IMG/VR virus record: IMGVR_UViG_3300003690_003726
Span: 1 to 23,184 of that record
Direction: 5' to 3' (one strand)
Length of the DNA: 23,184 nucleotides
From: a virus
Numbering within the stretch: position 1 is the stretch's first letter; every line of letters starts with the position of its first letter. The notes beneath the pieces were generated by a model. It saw nothing but the letters and a program-made list of their open reading frames with translations. It ran no database searches and was not told where the DNA came from. The translations under genes and the position numbers were made by a program. Positions 5,916-14,120 of the stretch are shown here, in pieces.

Positions 5916-6479
5916 TTACTCATTTGAAGGTTTAGCCTTCCTATGAAGTTTCTGAAGGGTTTTCAATTCTTCTACCGAGAGTTTGCTTAAATCGGGTTCT
6001 TTAGAACTGATCTTATCACCTCCGGTGGTGTGGTCGATATTCTGACTATCTCGCCAGTTTTTTGGCCTTCTGTTTTTAAGCCAAAATTGTTGGTTTCTGA
6101 AGTCGGCCGGAATAGTCTTTTCAACGTCTACGAGTTCGATTCTTTCGGTTTCAATTCGCTTACCTTCATCATTCCAGGAAACCTCTTTTACTTTGAATGC
6201 TTGTTGCTCGGTAACAATTCTATCCTGAGTGCCTTTGTAAAGCGATTGGGCTACTTCTAAGTCGCTTATTTCCTTTCCCTGCGTTATGGACTGAAAAAAA
6301 CTTGGATGTTGTTTCTTCCAGTTGTTTATAGTTCTCTCATCAACATCAAAAAGTTTCCCTAGCTGCGCATCAGTGGCTCCCAATAAACAGTACTTATACG
6401 CAAGGTCATTCATAGACTCGTCATACTTTGAAGGTCGCCCTTCTCCTTCTGCATATTTATTATTCCTTTCGGCCGCCAT
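5916..6479 (-). CDS. HTH DNA-packaging protein, terminase small subunit-like
   Basis: 187 aa. Residues 15-75 read RPSKYDESMNDLAYKYCLLG, then ATDAQLGKLFDVDERTINNW, then KKQHPSFFQSITQGKEISD. This is an HTH of the kind found at the N-terminus of many phage terminase small subunits and packaging HTH proteins, where the helix recognises the phage packaging site. The later part includes DFRNQQFWLKNRRPKNWRDS, also frequent in these proteins, and a charged C-terminal tail. It is first of three leftward terminase-small-like genes and the one nearest to the promoter at 6502-6532. A plain transcription factor is possible, but the context favours packaging. Confidence 0.75.
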   Translation of the reverse strand: MAAERNNKYAEGEGRPSKYDESMNDLAYKYCLLGATDAQLGKLFDVDERTINNWKKQHPSFFQSITQGKEISDLEVAQSLYKGTQDRIVTEQQAFKVKEVSWNDEGKRIETERIELVDVEKTIPADFRNQQFWLKNRRPKNWRDSQNIDHTTGGDKISSKEPDLSKLSVEELKTLQKLHRKAKPSNE

Positions 6480-6501
6480 TGTTATTTAGAATGTTTCTAA
6501 A

Positions 6502-6532
6502 CAAATATAACGATTCTATGTTAATACCCCAA
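6502..6532 (-). promoter_or_regulatory. Promoter of the terminase small-subunit cluster
   Basis: On the minus strand, TATATTTG (6502-6509) is a perfect TAnnTTTG -7 box. A TTG (6530-6532) lies 20 bp upstream of it, close to the usual Bacteroidota -33/-7 spacing. The start of translation at 6479 is 22 bp downstream. The rest of the gap up to 6636 holds no gene. Confidence 0.55.
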
Positions 6533-6636
6533 TCCTAAAAATTTGATTAAATGCCTCAACGAATGAAAAAGGAGACTTACATTGGCCTAGGTAGTATATT
6601 TAATTCATTTCCGGTAAAACAATCAGGAATGATTAA

Positions 6637-7221
6637 TTAGAAGTTTTTATCAATTATAGTTCTACAAATACGTTCTAAAGCTGCAATTTTTTCTCCTAAT
6701 TCTTTTTTAATTGGATCTTCTTTTGAGCTAGAATATAAAATTTTCCTAATCTCCTTTAACCTTTCTCTTTTATATTCTGGATCATAATCAAATTCACCTG
6801 CGCTTAACCAAATAAATTCATCTGTCGCAGAGAATACTTTGTTAACAATAGTGATAAAGTCTAAAATATGCTTTCCATGATCTTTTCCGTATACCGCCAT
6901 AAAACGGAACCTTAATGACCTTAGTTTATCATATGCTTCCTTGTTTTTATTAAATCGAGTACGAATTATAAAAGCTTGGTCTAGGGCCCTGGAAATTTCG
7001 GGTGTCTCATTCTCCTGGCGCACGCGATCACTAACCTCTTCCTTAGTACTGATTCCTAACCGCATATAATCAACATTTTGCTCAAACTCATAAATTGATG
7101 CTAATATTTCCTCTGCTAATTCATATTTCCTTTTCCATTTCTCCTCCAAACGCCATCTAATGATACCCCAAACAGCAACCAAAGAGGCTATTATTACGAC
7201 TATACTCTCAATTATTTCCAT
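6637..7221 (-). CDS. Single-TM membrane protein with helical cytosolic domain
   Basis: 194 aa. Residues 4-22 (IESIVVIIASLVAVWGIIRW) form an N-terminal membrane anchor followed by positive charges (RLEEKWKRKY), so the bulk lies in the cytoplasm. The remainder is helical and charged, with pairs such as YDKLRSLRFRFMAVYGKDHG and ILDFITIVNKVFSATDEFIW, and a C-terminal helix EKIAALERICRTIIDKNF. I do not recognise the family; anchored helical proteins like this occur widely in mobile elements. It is 157 bp upstream of the terminase cluster on the same strand, but that cluster has its own promoter, so this is likely an independent accessory gene. It diverges from the 7422 gene across 200 bp of very AT-rich sequence. 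Confidence 0.65.
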   Translation of the reverse strand: MEIIESIVVIIASLVAVWGIIRWRLEEKWKRKYELAEEILASIYEFEQNVDYMRLGISTKEEVSDRVRQENETPEISRALDQAFIIRTRFNKNKEAYDKLRSLRFRFMAVYGKDHGKHILDFITIVNKVFSATDEFIWLSAGEFDYDPEYKRERLKEIRKILYSSSKEDPIKKELGEKIAALERICRTIIDKNF

Positions 7222-7421
7222 TTATTCAGATTCTATGGGTGAAATATACTCTAAGAGTTATTGATATGCTCAGGCTTTAACCTATTTTCAATATACCTTA
7301 GAAATTATACTATTAAATAAATAATATAAAATATAGTTTTTATTTTTTATTTTAAAAAAGTCAGAAATAGAGAATATAGAATATAATTTTTTAACTTGTA
7401 GGAAATCAAAACTTTAAAGTT

Positions 7422-7679
7422 ATGGCCAAGGAGGAATTTGATCCATCTTACTTTATGAATGTAGAGATGATTGAGGAGCTTAAAAAGCTAGGGGATGATC
7501 CCGATATAGAAGACTTTACAAATGGTGTCTTCAATTGTTTTAAAACGCCAATACTGTTACGAGTTATGGCGGACGTAATGGAAGAGGATAATAAACTTGT
7601 CGTTGATATTCTGGCAAAAGAGATCAATTATAGAATGATTCAAGTAATGCATGAGAAGAACACCACTAAGGAAGAGTAA
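7422..7679 (+). CDS. Hypothetical protein, 85 aa
   Basis: Small acidic helical protein (MAKEEFDPSYFMNVEMIEEL, later FNCFKTPILLRVMADVMEED) with no signal peptide or TM segment. No family recognised. It is the first of two rightward genes; the second begins inside its last 29 bases in another frame, so they are likely translationally coupled. The AT-rich 200-bp divergent gap upstream (7222-7421) must contain its promoter, though no perfect TAnnTTTG box was seen there. A two-gene pair of small acidic partner plus larger protein could be an accessory or toxin-antitoxin-like module; that is only a guess from layout. Confidence 0.6.
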   Translation: MAKEEFDPSYFMNVEMIEELKKLGDDPDIEDFTNGVFNCFKTPILLRVMADVMEEDNKLVVDILAKEINYRMIQVMHEKNTTKEE

Positions 7680-8028
7680 TTGCACTGATATTTTTTCAGC
7701 GGAGTATGTTCAAAATGATCTCGCAGAATTCACTTTTGATTATCGCTTTTCGGGAAGCCGTAGAGGTGAAGTAATAGATATGTTTGTCTTTACCTGGATA
7801 ATCGATGCAGATGAAAATATTTTCGTGAGGTATTGCAGTTATATGGGGAATTCCGACGGGTGGAAAGAAGCTATTAAAAACCAGATTAAAGACCTAATGG
7901 CGGTTATTAATATTGGTGCTGGATTTATTACTAGTTCATTGCGGTTTTTCGAAGTGGATAATGAGTACCATCGGAAACCTGAAGCTTTTGAAAAAGAGTT
8001 CCTTGAATTGAAAGGAAAAATTCTATAA
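7651..8028 (+). CDS. Hypothetical protein, 125 aa
   Basis: Unrecognised cytosolic alpha/beta protein. The middle has clear strand-like segments (AEFTFDYRF, EVIDMFVFTWIIDADENIFVRYCSY) followed by helices (WKEAIKNQIKDLMAVINIGA, EAFEKEFLELKGKIL). The ATG at 7651 is the only useful start and makes a 29-bp overlap with the preceding gene; the first dozen residues (MRRTPLRKSNCTD) look unlike folded protein, so the true start could be a non-ATG codon a little downstream. It is followed by a 1-kb stretch with only a broken gene. Codon use resembles the neighbours. Confidence 0.55.
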   Translation: MRRTPLRKSNCTDIFSAEYVQNDLAEFTFDYRFSGSRRGEVIDMFVFTWIIDADENIFVRYCSYMGNSDGWKEAIKNQIKDLMAVINIGAGFITSSLRFFEVDNEYHRKPEAFEKEFLELKGKIL

Positions 8029-8294
8029 TTGATTTCTACTCAAAGTAAAGCCTGAATCTAATTAAATCTCAATCCTCTGAGCTCATTTCTAATTATGTTA
8101 AAATAGATGAGTTTTCAACCCATTTATAGCTCCTACATAGTAGGCAAAGAAGTATTTTTCGGGTCAATTTCATGAAATTGTCAGTACAAATACACAACTT
8201 GCAGGAGAAAATGCGGAAATTAACGTTTGATTATTCTCCGGATTAGCAAGAAGTTTAACAATTAAAGAAAATCTTAAAAAATAATTATCTCTAT

Positions 8295-8670
8295 TTAAAC
8301 ATAAACATAAACATCTTCATCTGGGTTATTGTACTTATTTTCATTAGATTCCTGAGATAAATCTATTATATTTTCAAGAGAGAGTAGAGACTGATGTATT
8401 TTTAATGTTTTCATTGCAAGATCTCTCTCTACTTTAATAGTCGATTCCTCCTCAAATGCATCTATGCTTTCAAAATATTCCTGGGCTATAATTTGTACTG
8501 CAGTTATTGAGTGAGTACAAGGGTATTAATACCTTCCGAGAGATATTCTGCTCTTACCATTAAGTTTGTTAATTCTTGTAGAACCGTTTCTTTATCGGAG
8601 AGGTTTTTAAAATAAAAGAAACTATGTATCAACTGATTTAATTCATCTTTTTTTTGTCTTTTGTTTTCAT
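8295..8670 (-). pseudogene. Frameshifted small acidic helical protein gene
   Basis: Three consecutive minus-strand frames together read like one natural protein. The first is MKTKDKKK from ATG 8670. The second is DELNQLIHSFFYFKNLSDKE, then TVLQELTNLMVRAEYLSEGI. The third is SITAVQIIAQEYFESIDAFE, then LAMKTLKIHQSLLSLENIID, to a TAA at 8295 after a repetitive DVYVYV end. The first break falls in a run of eight A (8648-8655) and one more A restores the frame. The second lies between about 8508 and 8528, a span that includes a GGG at 8521-8523, and one added base again repairs it. The repaired protein would be about 125 aa, helical and acidic, of unknown function. Decay or homopolymer sequencing error both fit. 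Confidence 0.5.
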
Positions 8671-8913
8671 TATTGTCTGGATTTTATGTTTTTAGGCTTT
8701 CTTATTTTTTAAGTTACTATTTATATCTGGTTCGTTCAGGGGGCAATTGACTAAGATGTCTAAAGAAATGGTTTGAAATTTTTTTATTAATATTACTAGT
8801 AGGTTGTGTAAGGGTTGTTTGATTGTTAGGTAACAAAATAGTAGCGGGATTTCCCAACTCAGACTTCTTTTATTTAAATTTAGTTATATTGTCATTAACA
8901 TAAGAAAATGTAT

Positions 8914-8929
8914 TTTTAGTTTATATTTG
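8914..8929 (+). promoter_or_regulatory. Promoter of the 9015-10378 module
   Basis: TATATTTG (8922-8929) is a perfect -7 box, inside the 15-mer TTTTAGTTTATATTT that recurs at 3757-3771. It lies 85 bp before the ATG at 9015. No TTG stands at the ideal -33 distance. Confidence 0.5.
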
Positions 8930-9014
8930 AACCGTAAATAAGGTCTAACCCGTCAAGAACTCATCCTTGGTCTCGTTTCTTGTATGGTTTCAGACTGTTT
9001 AGAGAAAGAATATT

Positions 9015-9257
9015 ATGAAAAGCCTATTTCCAAATTTTATCGAGGGTATGATGTATTTATTTGGAGCATTGACTTCAACGCAACTTTCCATTTTCTCAAA
9101 AGAACCCTTAATTAATTCAGACTTTACTGATCAGTTTAGTAATCAAGAGGACAAGGAGCTTTTGGATCAAACCGTCATGAAACTTAAAAGTTCAGGAGAA
9201 CGAAAAAAAGAAATAAAGCTTAGCAACAATGAAAGGGTAACAATTATTGTTGATTAA
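9015..9257 (+). CDS. Small protein, 80 aa, coupled to a polytopic membrane protein
   Basis: Unrecognised. The N-terminal 30 residues are moderately hydrophobic (LFPNFIEGMMYLFGALTSTQ) and might bind membrane or a partner. The rest is charged and polar, with KLKSSGERKKEIKLSNNERV and a final short strand TIIVD. Its TAA shares a base with the ATG of the 373-aa membrane protein (TAATG at 9255-9259), a classic sign of translational coupling, so the two products probably work together in similar amounts. A promoter box lies at 8922-8929. The pair stands alone, pointing opposite to the phage late genes, as expected of a cargo (moron) module. Confidence 0.6.
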   Translation: MKSLFPNFIEGMMYLFGALTSTQLSIFSKEPLINSDFTDQFSNQEDKELLDQTVMKLKSSGERKKEIKLSNNERVTIIVD

Positions 9258-10378
9258 TGGAGTTTGAAATTGCTCTAAACACTATAGTTTATCTAATGTT
9301 ATTTTTATTTCCGGGCATCTTGTTCCGGAAATTTTATTATACGGCGGCACATTCTAAACAATTTGATCAAGGGAATCTCTTTGAAAGATTCTTGTGGACA
9401 ATGTTTTCAAGTGTTTTCATGCTCATTTTAGTAATAATAGTTTTCTTCTTTGTTAGAACGGTTTTAAAACTTCCCTTATTAGAATCTTTGTCGTACGTTA
9501 ATATCAAAAATGTTTTTGAATCCCTTGGCAATAATCAATTCCCTAGTGTAGAGGATATTGAAAAGACATATTTTGATTTTTTTATTTTTATTTCAGCACT
9601 TTACATCTTCTCTATAATAGCAGGTTTCATTATATACTTTTTAAATTCCAGAATTCTAAAAATTTTTAAATACAATAATTACTGGGAAAGTATTATAAAA
9701 GGGTCTTATAGGAATAAGAAATTTGATCCGGATAAAGTTTACGGATATACGTCTGCAGACATCTTGGTTGAAACAAATGAAAAACCTAAACTTTATTCAG
9801 GTAAAGTTGTAGATTATTTTCTTTCGTCTCAGAACAATAAATTAGAAACAATTATTCTGAAAGATGTTACCAGATGGAAAAGCATTTATGATGACAAAGG
9901 GATTTTAACAAAAACAGAAGCCCGCAAAGTTCCAGGAGATAATTTTTGTATAGATACAACGAAGTCAATCAATTTAAACCTAACATATGTCTCTTTAGAA
10001 AAAAACAAAAATAATACTCGAAGAAGGCTGGCTCTTTTACTAGATATTGTAATTTGGATACTCTTATTAGGTCAGTTTGTTATCTTATACCTTGACATAG
10101 ATTGGGTGGTATTAGCTAGTATTCCGCGTAGGATAACATTTTTTATTTTAAATATTTTTAACCTTCTGACTATCTACGCATATGCAAGAGATTTTGTTTT
10201 AAATAAGAAAGTTAATTGGCACGATCTACCTATTATTTTTATTTTTCTAGTTCCATATTTGTGGCTATTCGGATACGTAGAATGGTGGGTAGCATTTATA
10301 ATCGAATTTCCGGTTTTAGGTTTAGTAGGATCTCTAATACAAAAATTAAAAAATATATCTGAGAAACAGAAAAAGTAG
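9257..10378 (+). CDS. Polytopic membrane protein resembling DUF6338
   Basis: 373 aa. Three N-terminal membrane helices (about 8-24, 44-66, 107-130) are followed by a soluble domain (about 150-255), then three to five further helices (about 258-280, 292-312, 323-340, 342-362). The first helix carries FLFPGILF, and the soluble domain begins with KPKLYSGKVVDYFLSSQNNK and continues with LETIILKDVTRW. A helix with an LFPG motif plus a small beta-rich domain that reads like an RNA-type SH3 barrel recalls DUF6338 membrane proteins, but this protein is longer and the match is by eye only. It is coupled to the 80-aa gene and inserted opposite to the tail operon. A role in phage exclusion or defence is a plausible inference, not something the sequence shows. 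Confidence 0.6.
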   Translation: MEFEIALNTIVYLMLFLFPGILFRKFYYTAAHSKQFDQGNLFERFLWTMFSSVFMLILVIIVFFFVRTVLKLPLLESLSYVNIKNVFESLGNNQFPSVEDIEKTYFDFFIFISALYIFSIIAGFIIYFLNSRILKIFKYNNYWESIIKGSYRNKKFDPDKVYGYTSADILVETNEKPKLYSGKVVDYFLSSQNNKLETIILKDVTRWKSIYDDKGILTKTEARKVPGDNFCIDTTKSINLNLTYVSLEKNKNNTRRRLALLLDIVIWILLLGQFVILYLDIDWVVLASIPRRITFFILNIFNLLTIYAYARDFVLNKKVNWHDLPIIFIFLVPYLWLFGYVEWWVAFIIEFPVLGLVGSLIQKLKNISEKQKK

Positions 10379-10443
10379 TTTAAAGGAGGACTTTCAAGAT
10401 CCTCTATGCCGTTACAAAATCTTCGTTTGAATTAGCTTTTAAT

Positions 10444-10770
10444 TTAATTGAGAGGATGGTTAGGCGGATAAAGATTACTGCTTTTTTTCTCCGCATTAGT
10501 TTTAGCTTGTTTCAGAGCAGCCATTATTTCAGCGTGCTTATGAACTAATTTCATGTGCTTCTGAAGAACTTCCATAAGAACATTATTAAATTCTCTTTGT
10601 AATGGAGATAACTCCTCTTCCTTCATCAATCGTTTTAAATATGTTGGTACCTTCTCAATATTCTCATTTAGGTCTGCGCTCATAACTGCGTGATCCATTA
10701 TGGAATTATCGAGGTGGTTGAGGTCTTTTACGAGGCTGTTATAAGCGTTTTCTATTTTTTTTTGATCCAT
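10444..10770 (-). CDS. Helical protein downstream of the tape measure gene
   Basis: 108 aa, almost wholly helical and charged (IENAYNSLVKDLNHLDNSIM, FNNVLMEVLQKHMKLVHKHA), ending in a flexible YPPNHPLN tail. No signal peptide or TM. It begins 53 bp after the tape measure gene on the same strand and is the last gene of the long leftward block. A small tail-associated or chaperone role would fit its place, but no family was recognised. The 65 bp between it and the convergent 10378 stop contain only a weak GAGGA/TCCTC inverted repeat, not a convincing terminator. Confidence 0.6.
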   Translation of the reverse strand: MDQKKIENAYNSLVKDLNHLDNSIMDHAVMSADLNENIEKVPTYLKRLMKEEELSPLQREFNNVLMEVLQKHMKLVHKHAEIMAALKQAKTNAEKKSSNLYPPNHPLN

Positions 10771-10823
10771 AAATAAGGTTTTTAAATTATTGTGTCTTTA
10801 TTGAGTGTATTAGCCGGATTAAA

Positions 10824-13800
10824 TTACATGTTGTCGGCTAGTCGTTTGTTTCTTAATTCCAGTACAAGTTCAGAATTATTATTGTTGTTTATCATTTTGA
10901 CGTTGGAAAATCCTTTTTTAATTGCGGATTCCATTTTACTGCTGTTATCCATTATTATTTTCTGAAAATCTCTATCTGGAATAGCTGTATTATTGAGGGC
11001 AAACTTATATTCTAAATCCTGCATTACAGATGCTTTACGCACCTCATCGTAATTTACAATATCAGCTATATCTCCGAAAAAACTTTCATAATTTTTATGC
11101 ACCTTATCGCCTTTATCCATATTAATTAACTGGTTTCTTTTAGTTGGTAGCGATAGAGATCCGTCCTTATGTTCTATTACTTCCCGGTAGTTATTTCCAG
11201 GGGCATCATTCACAATAGCTGGACCTTCATAAGTTCCTAGTAAATGGCCGTCCTTGAATCGGGGAATAGGTTGGGCGGCAACAAAAGCGGCTTGAGCGGC
11301 ACCTAAACCAGCGGCCAATGCAATTGCTAAAGGATTAGGTATTGCTTTAGATATGGCTACTGCGGTATTAATAGCGATTTGAAACAAAGCCGCTCTTTTC
11401 TCTTCCTCAGCCTGCTTTCTTTTTAACTCCTTTTCCTTTTTCCTGAATTCTTCCCGAGCCTCCTCTTTCTGCTGTTCGGTAGCATATTCATTGTTAAGAA
11501 CCCTATCCATATTTTCACGGGCGATGGCAATTTCATCATCATACCTTTGCCTGGTCATATTTAGGATTGTAGTTGCAGCGGAAGCTGCGGCATCTACATA
11601 ATCTTCTTGAGTTAATTCTGTTTTTTTAGTTATGAGGTTTTCAAATGCGGAAAAGTCTATTCCGTAAAATTCAGCGAACTGGCTAAAAGTATCAGCGACT
11701 AATTGCCGCCTTGTATCCTCTTGTTCTCTGAGTATATCGGTTTTCGCCTTTTCGGTTTTCTCGTATTGATAAATTTCAAGCTCTGAAGTATCCTCCGGGG
11801 TTTCCATTTCAGGAGTTCCGATCTTCTGGATATCATTTACTGGTCCACCAATAGAGCCAACACTAAAAGTTTTACCCTGAATTTCTTCTAACTTACGTGC
11901 CAGATGAGCAATTGCCTTATTGTATTCCTGCACTTCTTCTTTGGTAGTCGCGTATTTATCTCGTTGCTCTTCTAATGCCGAAATAGAAGCTTCAATAGCT
12001 TTTATCGACCCGGCATTGTATTTTTCTGAATCATCCGGTTCTGGATCTTCTTCAGCAGGATCTGCATTTACGGAGTTGGCGATTTCCTTTAATGCTTTTT
12101 CAGCACTTATTTTTGAGATGGTATTTTCAAAACCTTCTTTAAACGCAGACCCGATATTTTTTGCTGCTTCTCCGCCTAATTGGTTCTTCAGATCACCTAA
12201 TATGGTCTTGGCACTTTCTGCCATTTTACCAGGATTCAGTAAGTCTATTTCGATATCCCCGAATCTTGAGATAGTTTCAAATAACTGTATAAACTCATCC
12301 TTAAACTGTTTAATCATATTGGTAAACCCTCCCCAAGACGCACTTAATATTGTTACATTCCTGTTGAGGTGCTCTAAAACGGTTGCAGCTGTACCGGCTA
12401 AGAATGCAAAAAACTTTCCGAATATTCCCTGTCCGTTTTCAATAGATAATACTAAGTTATCCCAGGCAATACCCACACGGTTTAATTGATTATCTAATTT
12501 TTGGCTTGCGGCTGAAAACTCCTCATCTAATGCACCTGATGCTGTGGTAACATCTTTAATTGCTTTCTCAAGCGTGTTAAAGCCCCCGGTCGCTAAAGAA
12601 GCTAAAACTCTTTGATCTCTTATAGCTACTATTCCAATATTTTCCAGTTGCTCATTAACACTTCCCCCAGCTTTATCTATTTTGCTTAGTCCTATTATAA
12701 AATCAGTAAAAACACCTGCGGAATTTTCTTTAAAATTTACACCTATTTCTTCTGCGCTTTGACCTGTTAGAGTAAGTATCGTTTCTAAGTTCTTACCGGT
12801 TCTTATCGCTTTCTCGAATTGCCCTAAAGACCTACCTATTGTAGATCCGGTTATCTCGGCTTCTATTCCTACGGCTTTAGTGGCGGTTGCGTATGCCAGT
12901 ACATCACGTCTACCGAATTTGTACTGTCCTGTATTCTGAGCAATAGCGGTGGCATTACTTAAAATTTCACTTTCTGTTGCAGCAAAGTTATTACCCAGTT
13001 CTACTATTTCATCACCAAAATCCTGAATGTTTTGAACTCCGCCATCTGTTAGAGTAAGTAAACGGGCTATTTGAGCGGCTCCTTCTTCCCCTGAAATATT
13101 TGAAGCGGTTTCAAGTTTAGCAAGTCCTTCAGCAAAAGCAAGTATATTTTCGCGGCCTTTTACTCCTAACTGTCCAGCTACCGTTGCATATTCTAACAGG
13201 GCAGGGGTTCCAACTGTTTGAAGGTTACGGGAGAGTTTGATAATATCATTCCCCAGGCCTTCTAATTCCGCGCCCATTAATCCGGTGGTTTTGCCTACGT
13301 TTCGTAATTCAGAATCAAAACCTATAACTGTATCTTTATTTCTCTGGATAAGCATAAATAACGAACCTAAAGCCGTTATAGCTAATCCTACGGGAGATAA
13401 TAAAAAAGTCAAGGTAGCTTTCCCGAAGTTTATTATTCCAGTAGTAAGGGCTTTAAATGGGTTTTTATTTTTAGAGATTTCGTCTAAGTTGGTCCCCATT
13501 CCTTCCAAACCCATATTAATGCGGTCAAAAGCAGGGTGTAAATTTCCTAAAGCAGATTGGTAATTACCTACATTTCGCTGATGTTGGCCTACCGAGGCAT
13601 CAATGTCTTTTAAACGATTATCTAAATTCCGAACCTCAGCGGCCGCTTTCTTTGCTTGCGTTGAATCTTCTCCAAATTCTGCGGCTAAATCTTTAGCTCT
13701 TCGTCTAGCTTGATTTAGTTCGGTTGATAATTTTTTATAGGCCCCGGTCAGAGTAGAGTTTAAAATAGCATTTTCTTTGAACTCTTTATTTAAAATGCTC

Positions 13801-14120
13801 GTTTCTAATCGGGTTTGATGCAATTGTTTATTTGTACCTGATTGAGCCGAATAGAACTTAGCCTGCGCACTTGCCAGGGCCTTATTTATACGCTCGCTTT
13901 CTTTTTGATGCGCATTTAATTGCTTCGTGAGTTCGGTAGATTTTTTAAGGCTTCTTTCAAATTGATCTGGCACTTCCAGGTTCAGTTTCTGTTTGGATAG
14001 ATCCTGAGAAGATTTATAAAGATTAATGAAAGCTTTATTAGTGCTGCTCAATCGATCTTCTAATTCCTGTAATTCCCGGTAGGCTTGTTTGTCTACTATG
14101 GTGTTAATACTATCGCTCAT
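10824..14120 (-). CDS. Phage tail tape measure protein (TP901-like core)
   Basis: 1,098 aa. It sets tail length in a siphovirus- or myovirus-like particle and is ejected with DNA. Residues 10-190 are coiled coil, ending in VGQHQRNVGNYQSALGN, a segment common in tape measures. A hydrophobic segment follows at about 235-258 (LTFLLSPVGLAITALGSLFM). The TP901-type core runs from about 265 to 560 (FDSELRNVGKTTG, EYATVAGQLG, GEEGAAQIARLL, YKFGRRDVLAYATA, NQLNRVGIAWDNL). A second highly charged coiled coil (EEAREEFRKKEKELKRKQ) and an Ala-rich hydrophobic stretch leading into PIPRFKDGHLLGTYEG complete it. Its ATG overlaps the stop of the upstream 162-aa gene by ATGA. It appears intact, which argues against a fully dead prophage. 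The tail-tube and chaperone genes normally found beside it are absent. Confidence 0.9.
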   Translation of the reverse strand: MSDSINTIVDKQAYRELQELEDRLSSTNKAFINLYKSSQDLSKQKLNLEVPDQFERSLKKSTELTKQLNAHQKESERINKALASAQAKFYSAQSGTNKQLHQTRLETSILNKEFKENAILNSTLTGAYKKLSTELNQARRRAKDLAAEFGEDSTQAKKAAAEVRNLDNRLKDIDASVGQHQRNVGNYQSALGNLHPAFDRINMGLEGMGTNLDEISKNKNPFKALTTGIINFGKATLTFLLSPVGLAITALGSLFMLIQRNKDTVIGFDSELRNVGKTTGLMGAELEGLGNDIIKLSRNLQTVGTPALLEYATVAGQLGVKGRENILAFAEGLAKLETASNISGEEGAAQIARLLTLTDGGVQNIQDFGDEIVELGNNFAATESEILSNATAIAQNTGQYKFGRRDVLAYATATKAVGIEAEITGSTIGRSLGQFEKAIRTGKNLETILTLTGQSAEEIGVNFKENSAGVFTDFIIGLSKIDKAGGSVNEQLENIGIVAIRDQRVLASLATGGFNTLEKAIKDVTTASGALDEEFSAASQKLDNQLNRVGIAWDNLVLSIENGQGIFGKFFAFLAGTAATVLEHLNRNVTILSASWGGFTNMIKQFKDEFIQLFETISRFGDIEIDLLNPGKMAESAKTILGDLKNQLGGEAAKNIGSAFKEGFENTISKISAEKALKEIANSVNADPAEEDPEPDDSEKYNAGSIKAIEASISALEEQRDKYATTKEEVQEYNKAIAHLARKLEEIQGKTFSVGSIGGPVNDIQKIGTPEMETPEDTSELEIYQYEKTEKAKTDILREQEDTRRQLVADTFSQFAEFYGIDFSAFENLITKKTELTQEDYVDAAASAATTILNMTRQRYDDEIAIARENMDRVLNNEYATEQQKEEAREEFRKKEKELKRKQAEEEKRAALFQIAINTAVAISKAIPNPLAIALAAGLGAAQAAFVAAQPIPRFKDGHLLGTYEGPAIVNDAPGNNYREVIEHKDGSLSLPTKRNQLINMDKGDKVHKNYESFFGDIADIVNYDEVRKASVMQDLEYKFALNNTAIPDRDFQKIIMDNSSKMESAIKKGFSNVKMINNNNNSELVLELRNKRLADNM

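Larger units (their letters stand above)
8029..9014. other. Gene-poor 986-bp stretch
   Basis: No intact gene was found. Positions 8029-8294 show nothing recognisable. 8295-8670 is a frameshifted minus-strand gene. 8671-9014 holds only the promoter-like box near 8914-8929 and an 85-nt leader before the 9015 gene. The amount of non-coding DNA is unusual for a phage element and suggests an accessory gene insertion or deletion scar. Confidence 0.6.

Noticed and set aside
8671-9014. Possible small RNA gene in the gene-poor stretch
   Set aside because: No stable GC-rich hairpin plus T-run was found; only the promoter of the 9015 gene is supported.
10379-10443. GAGGA/TCCTC inverted repeat as bidirectional terminator
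   Set aside because: Only 5 bp of stem with a 9-nt loop and no T-run.
11920-12489. 189-aa rightward ORF inside the tape measure gene
   Set aside because: It is antisense to a fully conserved-looking tape measure core and Ser/Phe-rich as expected of a shadow frame.
13237-13563. 108-aa rightward ORF inside the tape measure gene
   Set aside because: Shadow of the minus-strand frame, with no domain or start context of its own.
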